From NCBI GenBank assembly GCA_022071945.1, contig JAJVIN010000006.1, positions 104,911-168,910 of the forward strand: a stretch of 64,000 nucleotides of DNA, in the 5' to 3' direction. Source of the DNA: Thermoanaerobaculia bacterium. Its GTDB lineage: Bacteria; Acidobacteriota; Thermoanaerobaculia; UBA5066. A program made the translations under genes and the position numbers. Below the pieces are notes generated by a model. The model was not told the origin of the DNA. It ran no database searches and worked only from the letters and a program-made list of their open reading frames with translations. Shown piece after piece: positions 50,213 to 59,036 of this stretch (its first letter is position 1; every line of letters begins with the position of its first letter).

Positions 50213-51421
50213 TCAGCGCGCCTTGGCCGTCTTGCCGGCGGGAGCCGGGGCCGGCTGGCTCGCCGCCCGCTTCGCCTTCCACTCCTCCCACACGATCACG
50301 AGGGGAGCCGCGATGAAGATCGACGAGTACGTCCCGATGATGATGCCGAACGTCAAGACGAAGGAAAAGCCGCGGAGGACCTCCCCGCCCATGAAAAAGA
50401 GCACCACGGTGACGAGGAAGGTGAGGGTCGAGGTGATGATGGTTCGCGAGAGCGTTTCGTTGATCGAGCGCCCGACGATGGAGTCGAGGGGCTCCTTCTT
50501 CCTCGTGGCGAGGTTCTCGCGGATCCGGTCGAAGATGACGACCGTGTCGTTGACCGAGTAACCGATCAGCGTCAGAAAAGCCGCCACGACCGTCAGGGAG
50601 ATCTCGACCCCGAAGACGGAGCAGACCCCGAGTGTGATCCAGGTGTCGTGCACGAGGGCGATGACGGCGGCCGTTCCGAACGAGGCCGACCGGAACCGGA
50701 ACGCGATGTAGAGGAGCATCGCCGCCCAGGAAAAGATGACGGCCCACAGGCCCTTTTGTCTGAGGTCCCGTCCCACCTGCGGACCGACGGTCTCGGCCTG
50801 CAGAAGAGTGAACGGACCAGCCGAGCTGTTGGACTTCAGCCAGCTCGCGACGGCCGGACTGATCTCCGGGGTCGAGGCCGCCTGGTCCACGTTCTGGAAG
50901 AGACCGTTTTTCGAACGGAACGCGATGATGGCCTCGGCCTGGCGGCCGTACTCGATCTTCGGATCCTTGTCGGGCTTTCCGTTCAGCTGCTCGGGATCGT
51001 CCGCCACCATCTTCGCGACCAGGATGTCCTGCCCGTTCAGGTTGAGGTCGAGGGAGCTGGAGTCCCTCGCGGCCGGATTGAGGGCAGCCGTGAGGGCGGC
51101 GGTGACCTCACCCGAGACGTCGCGGCCTTCCTTCTTCTCCATCGGGAGCCGGAGGAGGATCTGGTTCTTCTCGGGCCGGTCGAACCGCTGGACGGAGGTG
51201 ACGTTGAGCTTGGCGGACTCGACGATCTTGCGGATCTCGTTCTCGTCAGGGGTCTTTGCGAAGCCGTAGACGATCTGGGCACCGCCGGTGAAGTCGACGC
51301 CCCAGTTCAGGCCCTTCGTGGCGATGGCGATCGCCCCGGCCACCATGAGAGCAATGGAGACCCCGATGCAGATGTGCTTGATCCCGAGGAAATCGATGTT
51401 GGCTTTCTTGAAGAGACGCAC
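50213..51421 (-). CDS. secF: Protein translocase subunit SecF
   Basis: About 402 residues from the GTG at 51421, which has AAAGGAAAG upstream and lies 22 bases after the secD stop; an in-frame TTG at 51463 would overlap secD. The first membrane helix is followed by LNWGVDFTGGAQIVYGF. The C-terminal helices contain FLTLIGYSVNDTVVIFDRIR and AVIALVHDTWITLGV, as in SecF. The periplasmic part is longer than in E. coli. With SecD it uses the proton gradient to help pull secreted proteins across the membrane. Confidence 0.95.
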   Translation of the reverse strand: MRLFKKANIDFLGIKHICIGVSIALMVAGAIAIATKGLNWGVDFTGGAQIVYGFAKTPDENEIRKIVESAKLNVTSVQRFDRPEKNQILLRLPMEKKEGRDVSGEVTAALTAALNPAARDSSSLDLNLNGQDILVAKMVADDPEQLNGKPDKDPKIEYGRQAEAIIAFRSKNGLFQNVDQAASTPEISPAVASWLKSNSSAGPFTLLQAETVGPQVGRDLRQKGLWAVIFSWAAMLLYIAFRFRSASFGTAAVIALVHDTWITLGVCSVFGVEISLTVVAAFLTLIGYSVNDTVVIFDRIRENLATRKKEPLDSIVGRSINETLSRTIITSTLTFLVTVVLFFMGGEVLRGFSFVLTFGIIIGTYSSIFIAAPLVIVWEEWKAKRAASQPAPAPAGKTAKAR

Positions 51422-51443
51422 GGCGGGTCTTTCCTTTTTCTTC

Positions 51444-53081
51444 TCAGATCGAGATCGCTTCAACCTTCTGCTTCGACCCGTAGACGAGGTCGAAGATCAG
51501 GTGCGAAACGAAAACGGCGGTGAACATCGAGGCCGCGAGACCGAGGACGAGGGTGACGGCGAAGCCCTTGACCGGGCCCGTGCCGAACTGGAAGAGGAAC
51601 GCCGCGGCGGCCACGGTCGTGACGTGAGTGTCGACGATCGTCCCGAACGCACGCTTGAAGCCGAGGTCGACCGCGATCTTGGGGGCCTTCCCGTTGTCCA
51701 TCTCTTCCCGGATGCGCTCGAAGATGAGGACGTTCGAGTCGACCGCCATGCCGATCGTCAGGATGAAGCCCGCGATGCCCGGCAGGGTGAGGGTTGCGTT
51801 GATCCACGCCATCGCCCCGATGAGGATGATGCCGTTGAGAATGAGCGCGATCACGGCGTTGACGCCCGAGAGGCGGTAGTAGAAGACGGTTGCGATGAAG
51901 ACGAGGATCATGCCGACGAGCGAGGCCGTGAGGCCCTGCTTGATCGAGTCCAGACCCAGGGACGGTCCCACCGTCCTCTCCTCGAGAACGGTCATTTCCG
52001 CCGGCAGCGCGCCCGAGCGCAGAACGAGCGCGAGGGCATCGGCCTTCTCGGCCGTGAAGTTCCCCTCGATGATGCCGTTCGCCTCGATCTTGCCGTTGAT
52101 GACCGGGGCCGACTGGACGCGGCGATCGAGGACGATCGCGAGGCGCTTGCCAATGTTGTCCCCGGTGACCTTGCCGAACTTCTGCGCGCCGGCGGCGTTG
52201 AGGAAGAAGTCGACGGCGGGCTGATTGAACCGGTCCTGGCCGACCCGCGCGTTCTTCAGATCGCGGCCCGTCACGGCCGCGGCTCTCTTGACGACGTAAT
52301 AAACGGTGGTGCGGGTCCGCGCCTCCGTGTTTTCCTCGAAGCCCTCGACGACCTCGAGATCCGGCGGGATGTTGCCGTTGAAGGCCTGCGCCGCCGCCTC
52401 GCGGGAGGAGTACGGTCCGCCCTTGTCGTCCATGAGCTTCAGCTCGAGGAACCCGGTCGTCCCGATGATTTCCTTGACCCGCGCCGGGTCATCGACACCC
52501 GGGAGCTGGACGAGGATCCGGTCGTCTCCCTGGCGCTGGATGACGGGCTCGGCCACGCCGAGGGCGTCGACTCGGTTACGAACCGTCTCGACGGCTTGGC
52601 GGGCGGCCTGATCGCGGATCTGGAACTTCGCGGCGTCGCGATACGTGACCCGCCACTCCTTGCCGCGCTCGTTGACCGCCCAGTCGTTGCCCGGGAGGGC
52701 GCTCTTGAGGAGGTCCTTGAGCTTCGAGGGCTCGGTCGCCTCGGTCAGGTTGATCGTGAATCCCTCTTCGTCCGCGGGCGGGACGGCGCCGAGGACGACC
52801 CCGCGCCTTCCGGCCTCATCCCGGACGTGTTCCGCCGCGTCCTGGGCTTCGACCCTCAGGGCGTCGGAAGTCTTGACCTGCAAGACCAGATGGATCCCGC
52901 CCTTCAGATCGAGCCCGAGCTTCACGCCGTTCTTCACGATGTCCGTGAGGGTGGGCTCGGGGGGCGCGGTGGGGGACATCTTCAGGGCTTCGCGGCCCCG
53001 CCACCAGTAGGCGAAGATGGATGCAGCGAGGATCGCCAGCGTCAGGACGATGCGCCAGCCCGTGGGCCTGTTCACGAACAT
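51444..53081 (-). CDS. secD: Protein translocase subunit SecD
   Basis: 545 residues. N-terminal membrane helix, GVKLGLDLKGGIHLVLQVK, the P1 region with VRNRVDALGVAEPVIQRQGD and LVQLPGVDDPARVKEIIGTT, and the helix 4 motif GMAVDSNVLIFERIREEM. GGAGGTAC precedes the ATG. It is co-transcribed with secF from the promoter at 53181-53209. yajC, usually adjacent, lies beyond two other genes. Confidence 0.96.
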   Translation of the reverse strand: MFVNRPTGWRIVLTLAILAASIFAYWWRGREALKMSPTAPPEPTLTDIVKNGVKLGLDLKGGIHLVLQVKTSDALRVEAQDAAEHVRDEAGRRGVVLGAVPPADEEGFTINLTEATEPSKLKDLLKSALPGNDWAVNERGKEWRVTYRDAAKFQIRDQAARQAVETVRNRVDALGVAEPVIQRQGDDRILVQLPGVDDPARVKEIIGTTGFLELKLMDDKGGPYSSREAAAQAFNGNIPPDLEVVEGFEENTEARTRTTVYYVVKRAAAVTGRDLKNARVGQDRFNQPAVDFFLNAAGAQKFGKVTGDNIGKRLAIVLDRRVQSAPVINGKIEANGIIEGNFTAEKADALALVLRSGALPAEMTVLEERTVGPSLGLDSIKQGLTASLVGMILVFIATVFYYRLSGVNAVIALILNGIILIGAMAWINATLTLPGIAGFILTIGMAVDSNVLIFERIREEMDNGKAPKIAVDLGFKRAFGTIVDTHVTTVAAAAFLFQFGTGPVKGFAVTLVLGLAASMFTAVFVSHLIFDLVYGSKQKVEAISI

Positions 53082-53155
53082 GTACCTCCGAGGGCAGGGC
53101 TGACCGATTTGGCAGACTCAGACCGCCTCGGGGTCATTCTTCCCGCCAGGATGAG

Positions 53156-53169
53156 CCCGGTCGACCGGG
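53156..53169. promoter_or_regulatory. 14-base perfect palindrome downstream of secD promoter
   Basis: CCCGGTCGACCGGG begins about five bases after the predicted secD transcription start. It could be an operator or the base of an RNA hairpin. Confidence 0.4.
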
Positions 53170-53180
53170 TCGAGCCCCGG

Positions 53181-53209
53181 AGTCTAGCGAGCCTCGGACG
53201 CGACGTCAA
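53181..53209 (-). promoter_or_regulatory. Sigma-70 promoter of secD-secF
   Basis: On the minus strand TTGACG (53209-53204), a 17-base spacer and TAGACT (53186-53181). The predicted start is near 53174, about 93 bases before the secD ATG. Confidence 0.7.
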
Positions 53210-53252
53210 TCGGGGTTTTCGAGGAGCTCGCCTCGCGCGGTGCCGGCACCAA

Positions 53253-53288
53253 CCTCACCCCGCTCTCTCGAGCTCTCGCGGGGCGAGG
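53253..53288 (-). terminator. Hairpin after SbcC/YhaN-like gene
   Basis: CCTCACCCCGC (53253-53263) and GCGGGGCGAGG (53278-53288) pair over 11 bases with one mismatch. It starts nine bases beyond the ATPase stop; no T-tract follows. Confidence 0.4.
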
Positions 53289-53296
53289 GGACGTCC

Positions 53297-56209
53297 TCAC
53301 GGCTCTTCGGCCGCGCTCTCTTTCGAGGATGCGCCTTGCCGGAGGGGAATGACCTCCACCCTCTGGCGGATCTCGGGAGACAGCTGGGCCAGAAACCTCT
53401 CGTGGCGCCACTCGTGACAGGTCACGAGAAGAATCGGCCGCTCGGGCAGCACCATCTCGACGAGGAAGTTCATCAGCTTCAAGAAGCGCCCGTCGTCGGC
53501 GCTCGTGAACGGATCATCCAGAAGAAGCGGGAGCTTCTTGTCCCCCACGCCGAAGTAAGCCATCACACTGAGCCGGGCCGCCAGGTTGAGCTGTTCCCGC
53601 GTCCCCGCCGACAGGGTGTGTTCGAACTCGGGCCGGGTCAAGACCTTGCCGTCCTTCATCCGGACCGTGACGTGGAGTTCCTCGTCGAACTCGAGAGCCT
53701 CGTAGGGAAGGCCCCATCGCTCGAGGATCCCGCGGCTGGCCCCCTCGAGTCCCTTTCGAAAGTCCCGGTGAACCACCGTGGTGGCGGCGGAGAGACGGTC
53801 GCGGGCGAGGTCGAGGGCCTGACGGAACGACAGGGCCCGTTCGAGAACCCACTCCGCGTCCTCGAGACTCTCGAGATCCTCCCGGGCTCGCTCGACCCCC
53901 TCGCTGAGCTTCTGCGCGAGCGAGGCCCGGGTGGAGCGCAGCTCCGCATCGGCGGCCTCGGTCTGCGCCCGTGCCTCCTCCGCGGACTTGCGAGCCACAT
54001 CGAGCGAGGAGACGGGGGGCAGACTGCTCTCGACCGCCCCCAGTCCGGAGAGGCCCCGGAACAGCTCCGCCAGGAGAGACTGCCGGTCCCCCTCGAGCTT
54101 TCGGACGTGATCGGAAGAGGAAGCGAGCTTCTTCGCTTCCGGCAAGGCCTGATCGAGGATCTCGTGGTAGCGCAGGTACTTCTTCTGGTCGGCCTCGACG
54201 AAAAGGAGGGCGTCCGAAAGGGAGAGCCCTTCCGGCGCCCCGGACCGCACTGCTGATCGGGCGAGCTCTTTCTGCAGCGCCTCCAGCTGGCGGCGTTCGG
54301 TTGCGAGCCGTTCCTCTTCCCTGTCGAGCGCGGCCCGCCTGAGGTCTTCCTGCCGCTGAGCACGCTCGAGATCCTCGATGAGCTCGAGCGCCCGCCGGGC
54401 GTCCTCGCCAGACGGCAGGCCCGCGGTCGACCCCAGGCCCGAGCGAAACGGCTCGAAGTCCGCCTCGAGTCTCTCTCTTCGCTTGCGAATTGCGTCGCGG
54501 CGGGCGCTCGCCTCGACGAGGACGCGGCGCCGGGCCTCGGCGGCCCTGAGCTTGCGAAACGTCTTGCCGAGCTCCGCGGTCGATCCGAATCCGGCCTTGG
54601 CCGAGATCTGGGAAAGCCGGAGCCTGAGGTCCGACAGGTCCTTGCGGCACACGGCGGCCTCGGCCCGAAACTCCGCCTCCAGGCGAGCCTGCTCGGCTTC
54701 CTCCTCCTCGCGGTACCGGCCCGCGCGGGCGAGAAAGACCGCCCCCATCACCCCGATGCTCACCGCGAACGCGGCGGCTCCCAGAACGACCGGGCGGGGG
54801 ACGCGGGCCTGGGCCAGCGCCAGGACGGCAGAGATCGCCCCGGCAATCAAGGACGTCGCCAGAAGGCCCCGGGCGCTCTGCGTCTTGATGCGCCTCTCAC
54901 GTGCGACGATGGACGCGCGGGCCGAGGATTCGGAGGTGAGCCGGTCGAGACGCACGCCCTCTTTTTCGAGCCGGATCCGCTCCTCCTCCGCGGTCTCGAG
55001 GAACTGCATGTCCGACGGGGAGAGGGCGTCGAACTTCCTCACGTCCTCGGCGAGCCCCTCGCGGCGGAGATCCTCCCACTCGCGCTTGAGCTCCGCCTCG
55101 GCTTCCTGCAGCTCCCTCTCGCTCTCGGCGATGCCCTTCAGCAAGAAGACGGCCGTCTGCCGCTCCTCGCCGGAGAGCCGGACCCCGAGACCAAACCTGA
55201 GCTCCCGGTCGCGGCGTTCCTGGTCGACGGCCCGCCGGTCGGACTCGAGACGGCGCTGGGCCTCCTCGAGGGCCTCCGGCCGCTTGCCGATCTCGATTCT
55301 CAACGCCTCGAGCTGCTGGAACGCCCCCTTCTCGTGGTTGTCCGCCACGGGCTTGAGGCGCGAGAGCTCCTGCTCGAGATCCCGGACGCGGCGCTCGGCC
55401 TCCTTGATGGCCTTCACCCGGTCCTCGAGGAGACGGCACTCGGCGGCGATCACGCCGAGATTGGCGAGCGCGGCCTTGCGCCTGGACTGGGTGAGCCGGT
55501 TCTCGAGGCTCTCGAGACTCTCGGAGAGCCTGCTCGCCTCCTCGAGCGCCCGCTGACGTCTGACGGTGGCGCTTCGCCTCTCGTCCACCCGCCGCTGCGC
55601 CCTCATGATCTCGGTGTCGACGGAAACGTTGGCCCCGGTCAAGGGCTCGGGCATCTTGGCGCGGGCCGACTCGATCAGGCGCTGGGCGCGCAGGGCCGTT
55701 CCCTCCCCTCCCCCGGTGTCGGCGATCTTCGACAGCTCGAGGACGAGGAGGGAGTCGAACGAGTCGCGGTCCAGGACGTTTTGTCCCACGTAGGCCGTGG
55801 AGCGAAAGAGAGCCTCGGTCAATCCCGCGAGCTGCTCCCCCACCGTGTCCCGGCTCCTGGACCGGACGAACTCCGGAGTCCTGTCGAGGTTCTTTCCGAG
55901 ATCGACGACCGAGAGCGTGCCCGCGTCGAAATCCCTGCGGACCCTGAACCGGGTGCCATCCGATTCGATTTCGAGAGTCAGTCCGAACGGTCCGCCGTTG
56001 CGCGGGCGCCTCAGGTCCCGGAGCTTGGCACCCGGTACCGCGCCCGGGGACCGGCTCAACCCGTAGAGTCCCGCGAGGATCGCTTCGCACAGGCTCGACT
56101 TCCCGGCCTCGTTCGTATCGACGACGAGGAGCAGCCTGCCGGCGGGCCAGCGGACTTCGAGATCCAAAAGGCCGGCGAATCCGTGCACCGAGAGCCGGTC
56201 GATCTTCAT
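53297..56209 (-). CDS. SbcC/YhaN-like membrane-anchored coiled-coil ATPase
   Basis: 970 residues from the ATG at 56209, which overlaps the upstream stop (ATGA); a longer frame upstream is an artefact of that gene. The N-terminus KIDRLSVHGFAGLLDLEVRW is typical of SMC/Rad50-type ATPases. Walker A reads DTNEAGKSS (31-39), with the usual first Gly replaced by Asp. Long coiled coils at about 205-440 and 500-840 flank two membrane helices (about 449-466 and 473-494), as in Bacillus YhaN. Near 870 is HTLSAGTREQLNLAARLSVM and Walker B LPLLLDDPFTSADDGR at 893. It probably works in DNA repair or DNA handling at the membrane with the neighbouring phosphoesterase-like protein. Confidence 0.88.
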   Translation of the reverse strand: MKIDRLSVHGFAGLLDLEVRWPAGRLLLVVDTNEAGKSSLCEAILAGLYGLSRSPGAVPGAKLRDLRRPRNGGPFGLTLEIESDGTRFRVRRDFDAGTLSVVDLGKNLDRTPEFVRSRSRDTVGEQLAGLTEALFRSTAYVGQNVLDRDSFDSLLVLELSKIADTGGGEGTALRAQRLIESARAKMPEPLTGANVSVDTEIMRAQRRVDERRSATVRRQRALEEASRLSESLESLENRLTQSRRKAALANLGVIAAECRLLEDRVKAIKEAERRVRDLEQELSRLKPVADNHEKGAFQQLEALRIEIGKRPEALEEAQRRLESDRRAVDQERRDRELRFGLGVRLSGEERQTAVFLLKGIAESERELQEAEAELKREWEDLRREGLAEDVRKFDALSPSDMQFLETAEEERIRLEKEGVRLDRLTSESSARASIVARERRIKTQSARGLLATSLIAGAISAVLALAQARVPRPVVLGAAAFAVSIGVMGAVFLARAGRYREEEEAEQARLEAEFRAEAAVCRKDLSDLRLRLSQISAKAGFGSTAELGKTFRKLRAAEARRRVLVEASARRDAIRKRRERLEADFEPFRSGLGSTAGLPSGEDARRALELIEDLERAQRQEDLRRAALDREEERLATERRQLEALQKELARSAVRSGAPEGLSLSDALLFVEADQKKYLRYHEILDQALPEAKKLASSSDHVRKLEGDRQSLLAELFRGLSGLGAVESSLPPVSSLDVARKSAEEARAQTEAADAELRSTRASLAQKLSEGVERAREDLESLEDAEWVLERALSFRQALDLARDRLSAATTVVHRDFRKGLEGASRGILERWGLPYEALEFDEELHVTVRMKDGKVLTRPEFEHTLSAGTREQLNLAARLSVMAYFGVGDKKLPLLLDDPFTSADDGRFLKLMNFLVEMVLPERPILLVTCHEWRHERFLAQLSPEIRQRVEVIPLRQGASSKESAAEEP

Positions 56210-57351
56210 TCGAGCGCCCCGAAAGACGGCGAGAGCGAGCGGCCGGCGAGAGCGGACCTGCCGAGAAAGAGGGTGGCTTGCAAGAGATCTCGCGCGGCCG
56301 GTTCGTTCGCCTGTCTGAGGCGAACGAGCAAGTCGGCGGTGAACCGTCCCTCGACGTTTCGCGGGTCTGGTTCGGGCCATGGGCCGGGCTCGAGCCGCGG
56401 GATCACGACGAGAGAGGACGCCTTGTCCGCCAAACGGGAGAACGTGACGGGAGGCAAGAGCGGCGATGTGGGCGGAACCTCGACTGTCACCCGGACGATG
56501 TCGAGGGGTTTGACCCCGGCCGATTCGAGGGAGGTCAGGATCGTTCCCGTCAGATCGGGGTCGCCCGGAACCAGCCTGATCACGAGGTCGTGAAGCACCC
56601 GGTTCTCGCTGGCCACCCTGCGGACCTCGGAGACTCTCGCCCCCTCGAGCGTGACGAGCCAGACGGACCGGGGGCCCGTTTCCGCGAAGCTCCGGCCACT
56701 GGCTGATCCAGAAACCGCCCCTGCCTGGCGCTCCCCGTCGACGATCAAGGCTGGCTGCGGGTTCCCGCCGAGGGCCAGCCACGAGACCCCGCGGGCCAGG
56801 GACGTGAGCGCGGTGCTTCCCCCAGAAGGTTGACAGGCGAGGGCCACGCGAACGCCGTTCTGCCCGTCCTTCACATCGAGCTCGGCAAGCCCCTCATCCC
56901 CCGGCCACAGGGCACGTCCGAAGAACTGAACTCCGGGAAGGGCCTCGAAGGTCCGCGCGGTCCAGGCCCTCTCTCGAAAAACCGTCACGTTGGGCGGCCA
57001 GTCCGGAAGGCCGAGGACATCGAGAACTCGAGGGTTGTAGTAGTTCCCTTGGCCCCGACCCTCGGCGTCGCCGGGGGCGATGAGCACCGGCGTCGGAGCG
57101 AGGGACTCGAGACAGCCCATCAAGTTGAGGAGGAGGTCCGGTGTCGCCGCGGCGGCCTGCCAGAGGTTGCCGGGCAAGAGCAGCGCGTCGACCTTTTCCT
57201 GGCGCGCCAGGGACACGATTCGCTGCGCCACGCCATCGATCTCCGACCGGCGGACGGCGGCCAGTTCCGGCGACAGGCCAAGCCCGCGCGCCCCCGAGGG
57301 AGCTCCACAGAACCAGTCCGACGACTGCAACAGGCGAATGCGCTGGGGCAC
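56206..57351 (-). CDS. SbcD/YhaO-like pseudo-phosphoesterase
   Basis: 381 residues from the GTG at 57351 (TTG at 57354 possible). The order of motifs follows SbcD/Mre11-like nucleases, but the metal ligands are replaced: SSDWF for SDxH (His lost), LLLPGNLWQ for the usual GDxxD/GDLFD (Asp to Asn62), APGDAEG (93-98) for PGNHD, and WLALGGNPQP for GHxH. The fold therefore seems kept without the two-metal centre. It is coupled to the SbcC/YhaN-like ATPase (ATGA), the usual partnership. The likely role is structural or DNA-binding; loss of nuclease activity is inferred. Confidence 0.82.
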   Translation of the reverse strand: MPQRIRLLQSSDWFCGAPSGARGLGLSPELAAVRRSEIDGVAQRIVSLARQEKVDALLLPGNLWQAAAATPDLLLNLMGCLESLAPTPVLIAPGDAEGRGQGNYYNPRVLDVLGLPDWPPNVTVFRERAWTARTFEALPGVQFFGRALWPGDEGLAELDVKDGQNGVRVALACQPSGGSTALTSLARGVSWLALGGNPQPALIVDGERQAGAVSGSASGRSFAETGPRSVWLVTLEGARVSEVRRVASENRVLHDLVIRLVPGDPDLTGTILTSLESAGVKPLDIVRVTVEVPPTSPLLPPVTFSRLADKASSLVVIPRLEPGPWPEPDPRNVEGRFTADLLVRLRQANEPAARDLLQATLFLGRSALAGRSLSPSFGALE

Positions 57352-57382
57352 CAAGGCCTCTTGCCGCCCGGCTTCCAGCCCT

Positions 57383-57718
57383 CTACGCGCCTTCCTTGGC
57401 GGGAACGGTCTCGCCCTCCGCCAGGACCGATGAGATCGCTGACTTGTTCATCTTCACCTTGACGGTGTCGGCGATCTTGACCCACACGATCTGATCCTCG
57501 ACCTGCGCGACGGTTCCGTGGATCCCGCCGCTTGTGACCACGCGATCCCCTTTCTTCAGCGCCGCCAGCATCTCCTTCGTCTTCTTCTGCTGTTTTCGCA
57601 TCGGGGCGAGGAGCAAGAAGTAGTAGAAGACGAAGAAGACCAGGAGGAACGGGACCATCTGGAGAAGAGCCGAGCCGGCGCTCGGCGCCGGCGCCTGCTG
57701 GAGCAGCGGGAAAAACAT
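57383..57718 (-). CDS. yajC: Preprotein translocase subunit YajC
   Basis: 111 residues from the ATG at 57718, which overlaps the tgt stop (TGATG). One membrane helix (FLLVFFVFYYFLLLAPMRKQ) and the conserved RKQQKKTKEMLAALKKGDRV and GGIHGTVAQVEDQIV. It associates with SecDF. Order tgt-yajC is conserved in many bacteria, but here two repair-like genes separate it from secD. Confidence 0.95.
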   Translation of the reverse strand: MFFPLLQQAPAPSAGSALLQMVPFLLVFFVFYYFLLLAPMRKQQKKTKEMLAALKKGDRVVTSGGIHGTVAQVEDQIVWVKIADTVKVKMNKSAISSVLAEGETVPAKEGA

Positions 57719-58893
57719 CAGGAATCCTTTCCTTCGAGAGAAGACGCGAACGCACGCGCCCAATCGGCAAAACAGCCGTTGTCCAGAGCCTCCCGGATTC
57801 GGTGCATCAAGTCAAGGATGGCGGTCAGGTTGTGCTGTGTCAGCAGGATCGCGGCCGACGGTTCCCCGAGAACGAAGAGGTGCCGCAGGTAAGCGCGGGA
57901 GTGCCTCCGGCACGCGAGGCACACACACGTCTCGTCGAGGGGCGCGGGATCGTCGCGATACCTCGAGTTCTTGATGGTGATCGAGCCGGTCCGGGTATAG
58001 GCAAGACCGTGCCGCGCCGCGCGGGTCGGAAGCACGCAATCGAACATGTCGAACCCCGAGGCCACGGCATGAACGAGGTCGTCTGGCCGTCCCACGCCCA
58101 TCAGGTATCTCGGCCGGCCGGCGGGAAGGAGCGGCGCCGTCACCTCGACGATCCGCCGCATCTCGGCCTTGGGCTCTCCGACCGAGACACCGCCACAGGC
58201 GACCCCCTCGAATCCGAGGCTCCCGATGAACTCCGCGCTCTGGCGCCGCAGGTCCTCGTACATGCCCCCCTGGACGATCCCGAACTGCGCGCCAGCGGCG
58301 GCTGGCGCGCCAACGGCGGCTGGCGCGCCGGCTCCGGGTTCTTCCTCCGCGCGGAGCCTCTCGTAGGCGGCTCTTCCTCGCTTGGCCCAGCGATGAGTCA
58401 GCTCCATCGAGAGGCGCGCCTGCGGGAAATCCGCCGGATAAGGCGTGCACTCGTCCAGGCACATCCCGATGTCGACACCGAAATCCCGGAACTGGAGCTC
58501 GACCGCGGTCTCGGGAGTCAGCAGGTAGGGCGCCCCGTCGATGTGGCTCCGAAACTGAACGCCTTCTTCCGTGAGCTTTCGATTCTGGGCCAGGGACATC
58601 ACCTGGAACCCTCCCGAGTCCGTGAGGATCGGTCCCCGCCAGCCCGTGAAGCCGTGAAGGCCGCCCAGCCGCCGGATCAGGCCGCCCCCGGGCCGCAGCA
58701 TGAGGTGGTACGTGTTGGCGAGGACGATTTCGGCACCGGCCGCCTCGACCGTGTCGAACGTGGCGGCCTTGACGGTGCCGGCCGTCCCCACGGGCATGAA
58801 GGCCGGCGTCTCGACAACACCATGTTTGAGGACGAGCTGGCCGCGCCGCGCACCGAGATTGCCGGCATCCGACTGGGAGAGGATTCGAAACAT
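57718..58893 (-). CDS. tgt: Queuine tRNA-ribosyltransferase
   Basis: 391 residues from the ATG at 58893 (GGAG upstream); an in-frame extension to 59055 is unlikely. Nucleophile region LTDSGGFQVMSL, FGIVQGG, VGEPKAEM, FDCVLPTR, and the zinc site CVCLAC with a later His. It swaps guanine 34 for preQ1 in tRNAs with GUN anticodons. A low-complexity insert (GAPAAVGAPAAAGA) just before FGIVQGG is encoded by an 18-base tandem repeat and lengthens a surface loop. Confidence 0.95.
   Translation of the reverse strand: MFRILSQSDAGNLGARRGQLVLKHGVVETPAFMPVGTAGTVKAATFDTVEAAGAEIVLANTYHLMLRPGGGLIRRLGGLHGFTGWRGPILTDSGGFQVMSLAQNRKLTEEGVQFRSHIDGAPYLLTPETAVELQFRDFGVDIGMCLDECTPYPADFPQARLSMELTHRWAKRGRAAYERLRAEEEPGAGAPAAVGAPAAAGAQFGIVQGGMYEDLRRQSAEFIGSLGFEGVACGGVSVGEPKAEMRRIVEVTAPLLPAGRPRYLMGVGRPDDLVHAVASGFDMFDCVLPTRAARHGLAYTRTGSITIKNSRYRDDPAPLDETCVCLACRRHSRAYLRHLFVLGEPSAAILLTQHNLTAILDLMHRIREALDNGCFADWARAFASSLEGKDS
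58296..58329. repeat. 18-base tandem repeat within tgt
   Basis: CGGCGGCTGGCGCGCCAA at 58296-58313 is followed by a second copy to 58329, with a partial copy before. The in-frame repeat encodes GAPAAV/GAPAAA and looks like a recent slippage expansion. Confidence 0.8.
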
Positions 58894-58984
58894 CTGGCTC
58901 CTGCCTTCTGCCCGGCCCCGGACTTTTGGGGCTGCACCCTTGCCGGGATCGAAAGGGGCGGCTCGGAAGTCTAAGGCGGCGGCG

Positions 58985-59013
58985 TTGACCGGCTTGGGTC
59001 CGGATGTTATGTT
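58985..59013 (+). promoter_or_regulatory. Sigma-70 promoter of TIGR02300-folK
   Basis: TTGACC (58985-58990), a 17-base spacer and TATGTT (59008-59013). The predicted start is near 59020, about 17 bases before the ATG at 59037 and its GAGGAG site. Confidence 0.75.
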
Positions 59014-59036
59014 CCGCCGTCCCTTTGAGGAGCCGC

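Noticed and set aside
48699..50561. Plus-strand frame of 620 codons
   Set aside because: Antisense to the well-supported spoT/rel gene; no domain motifs.
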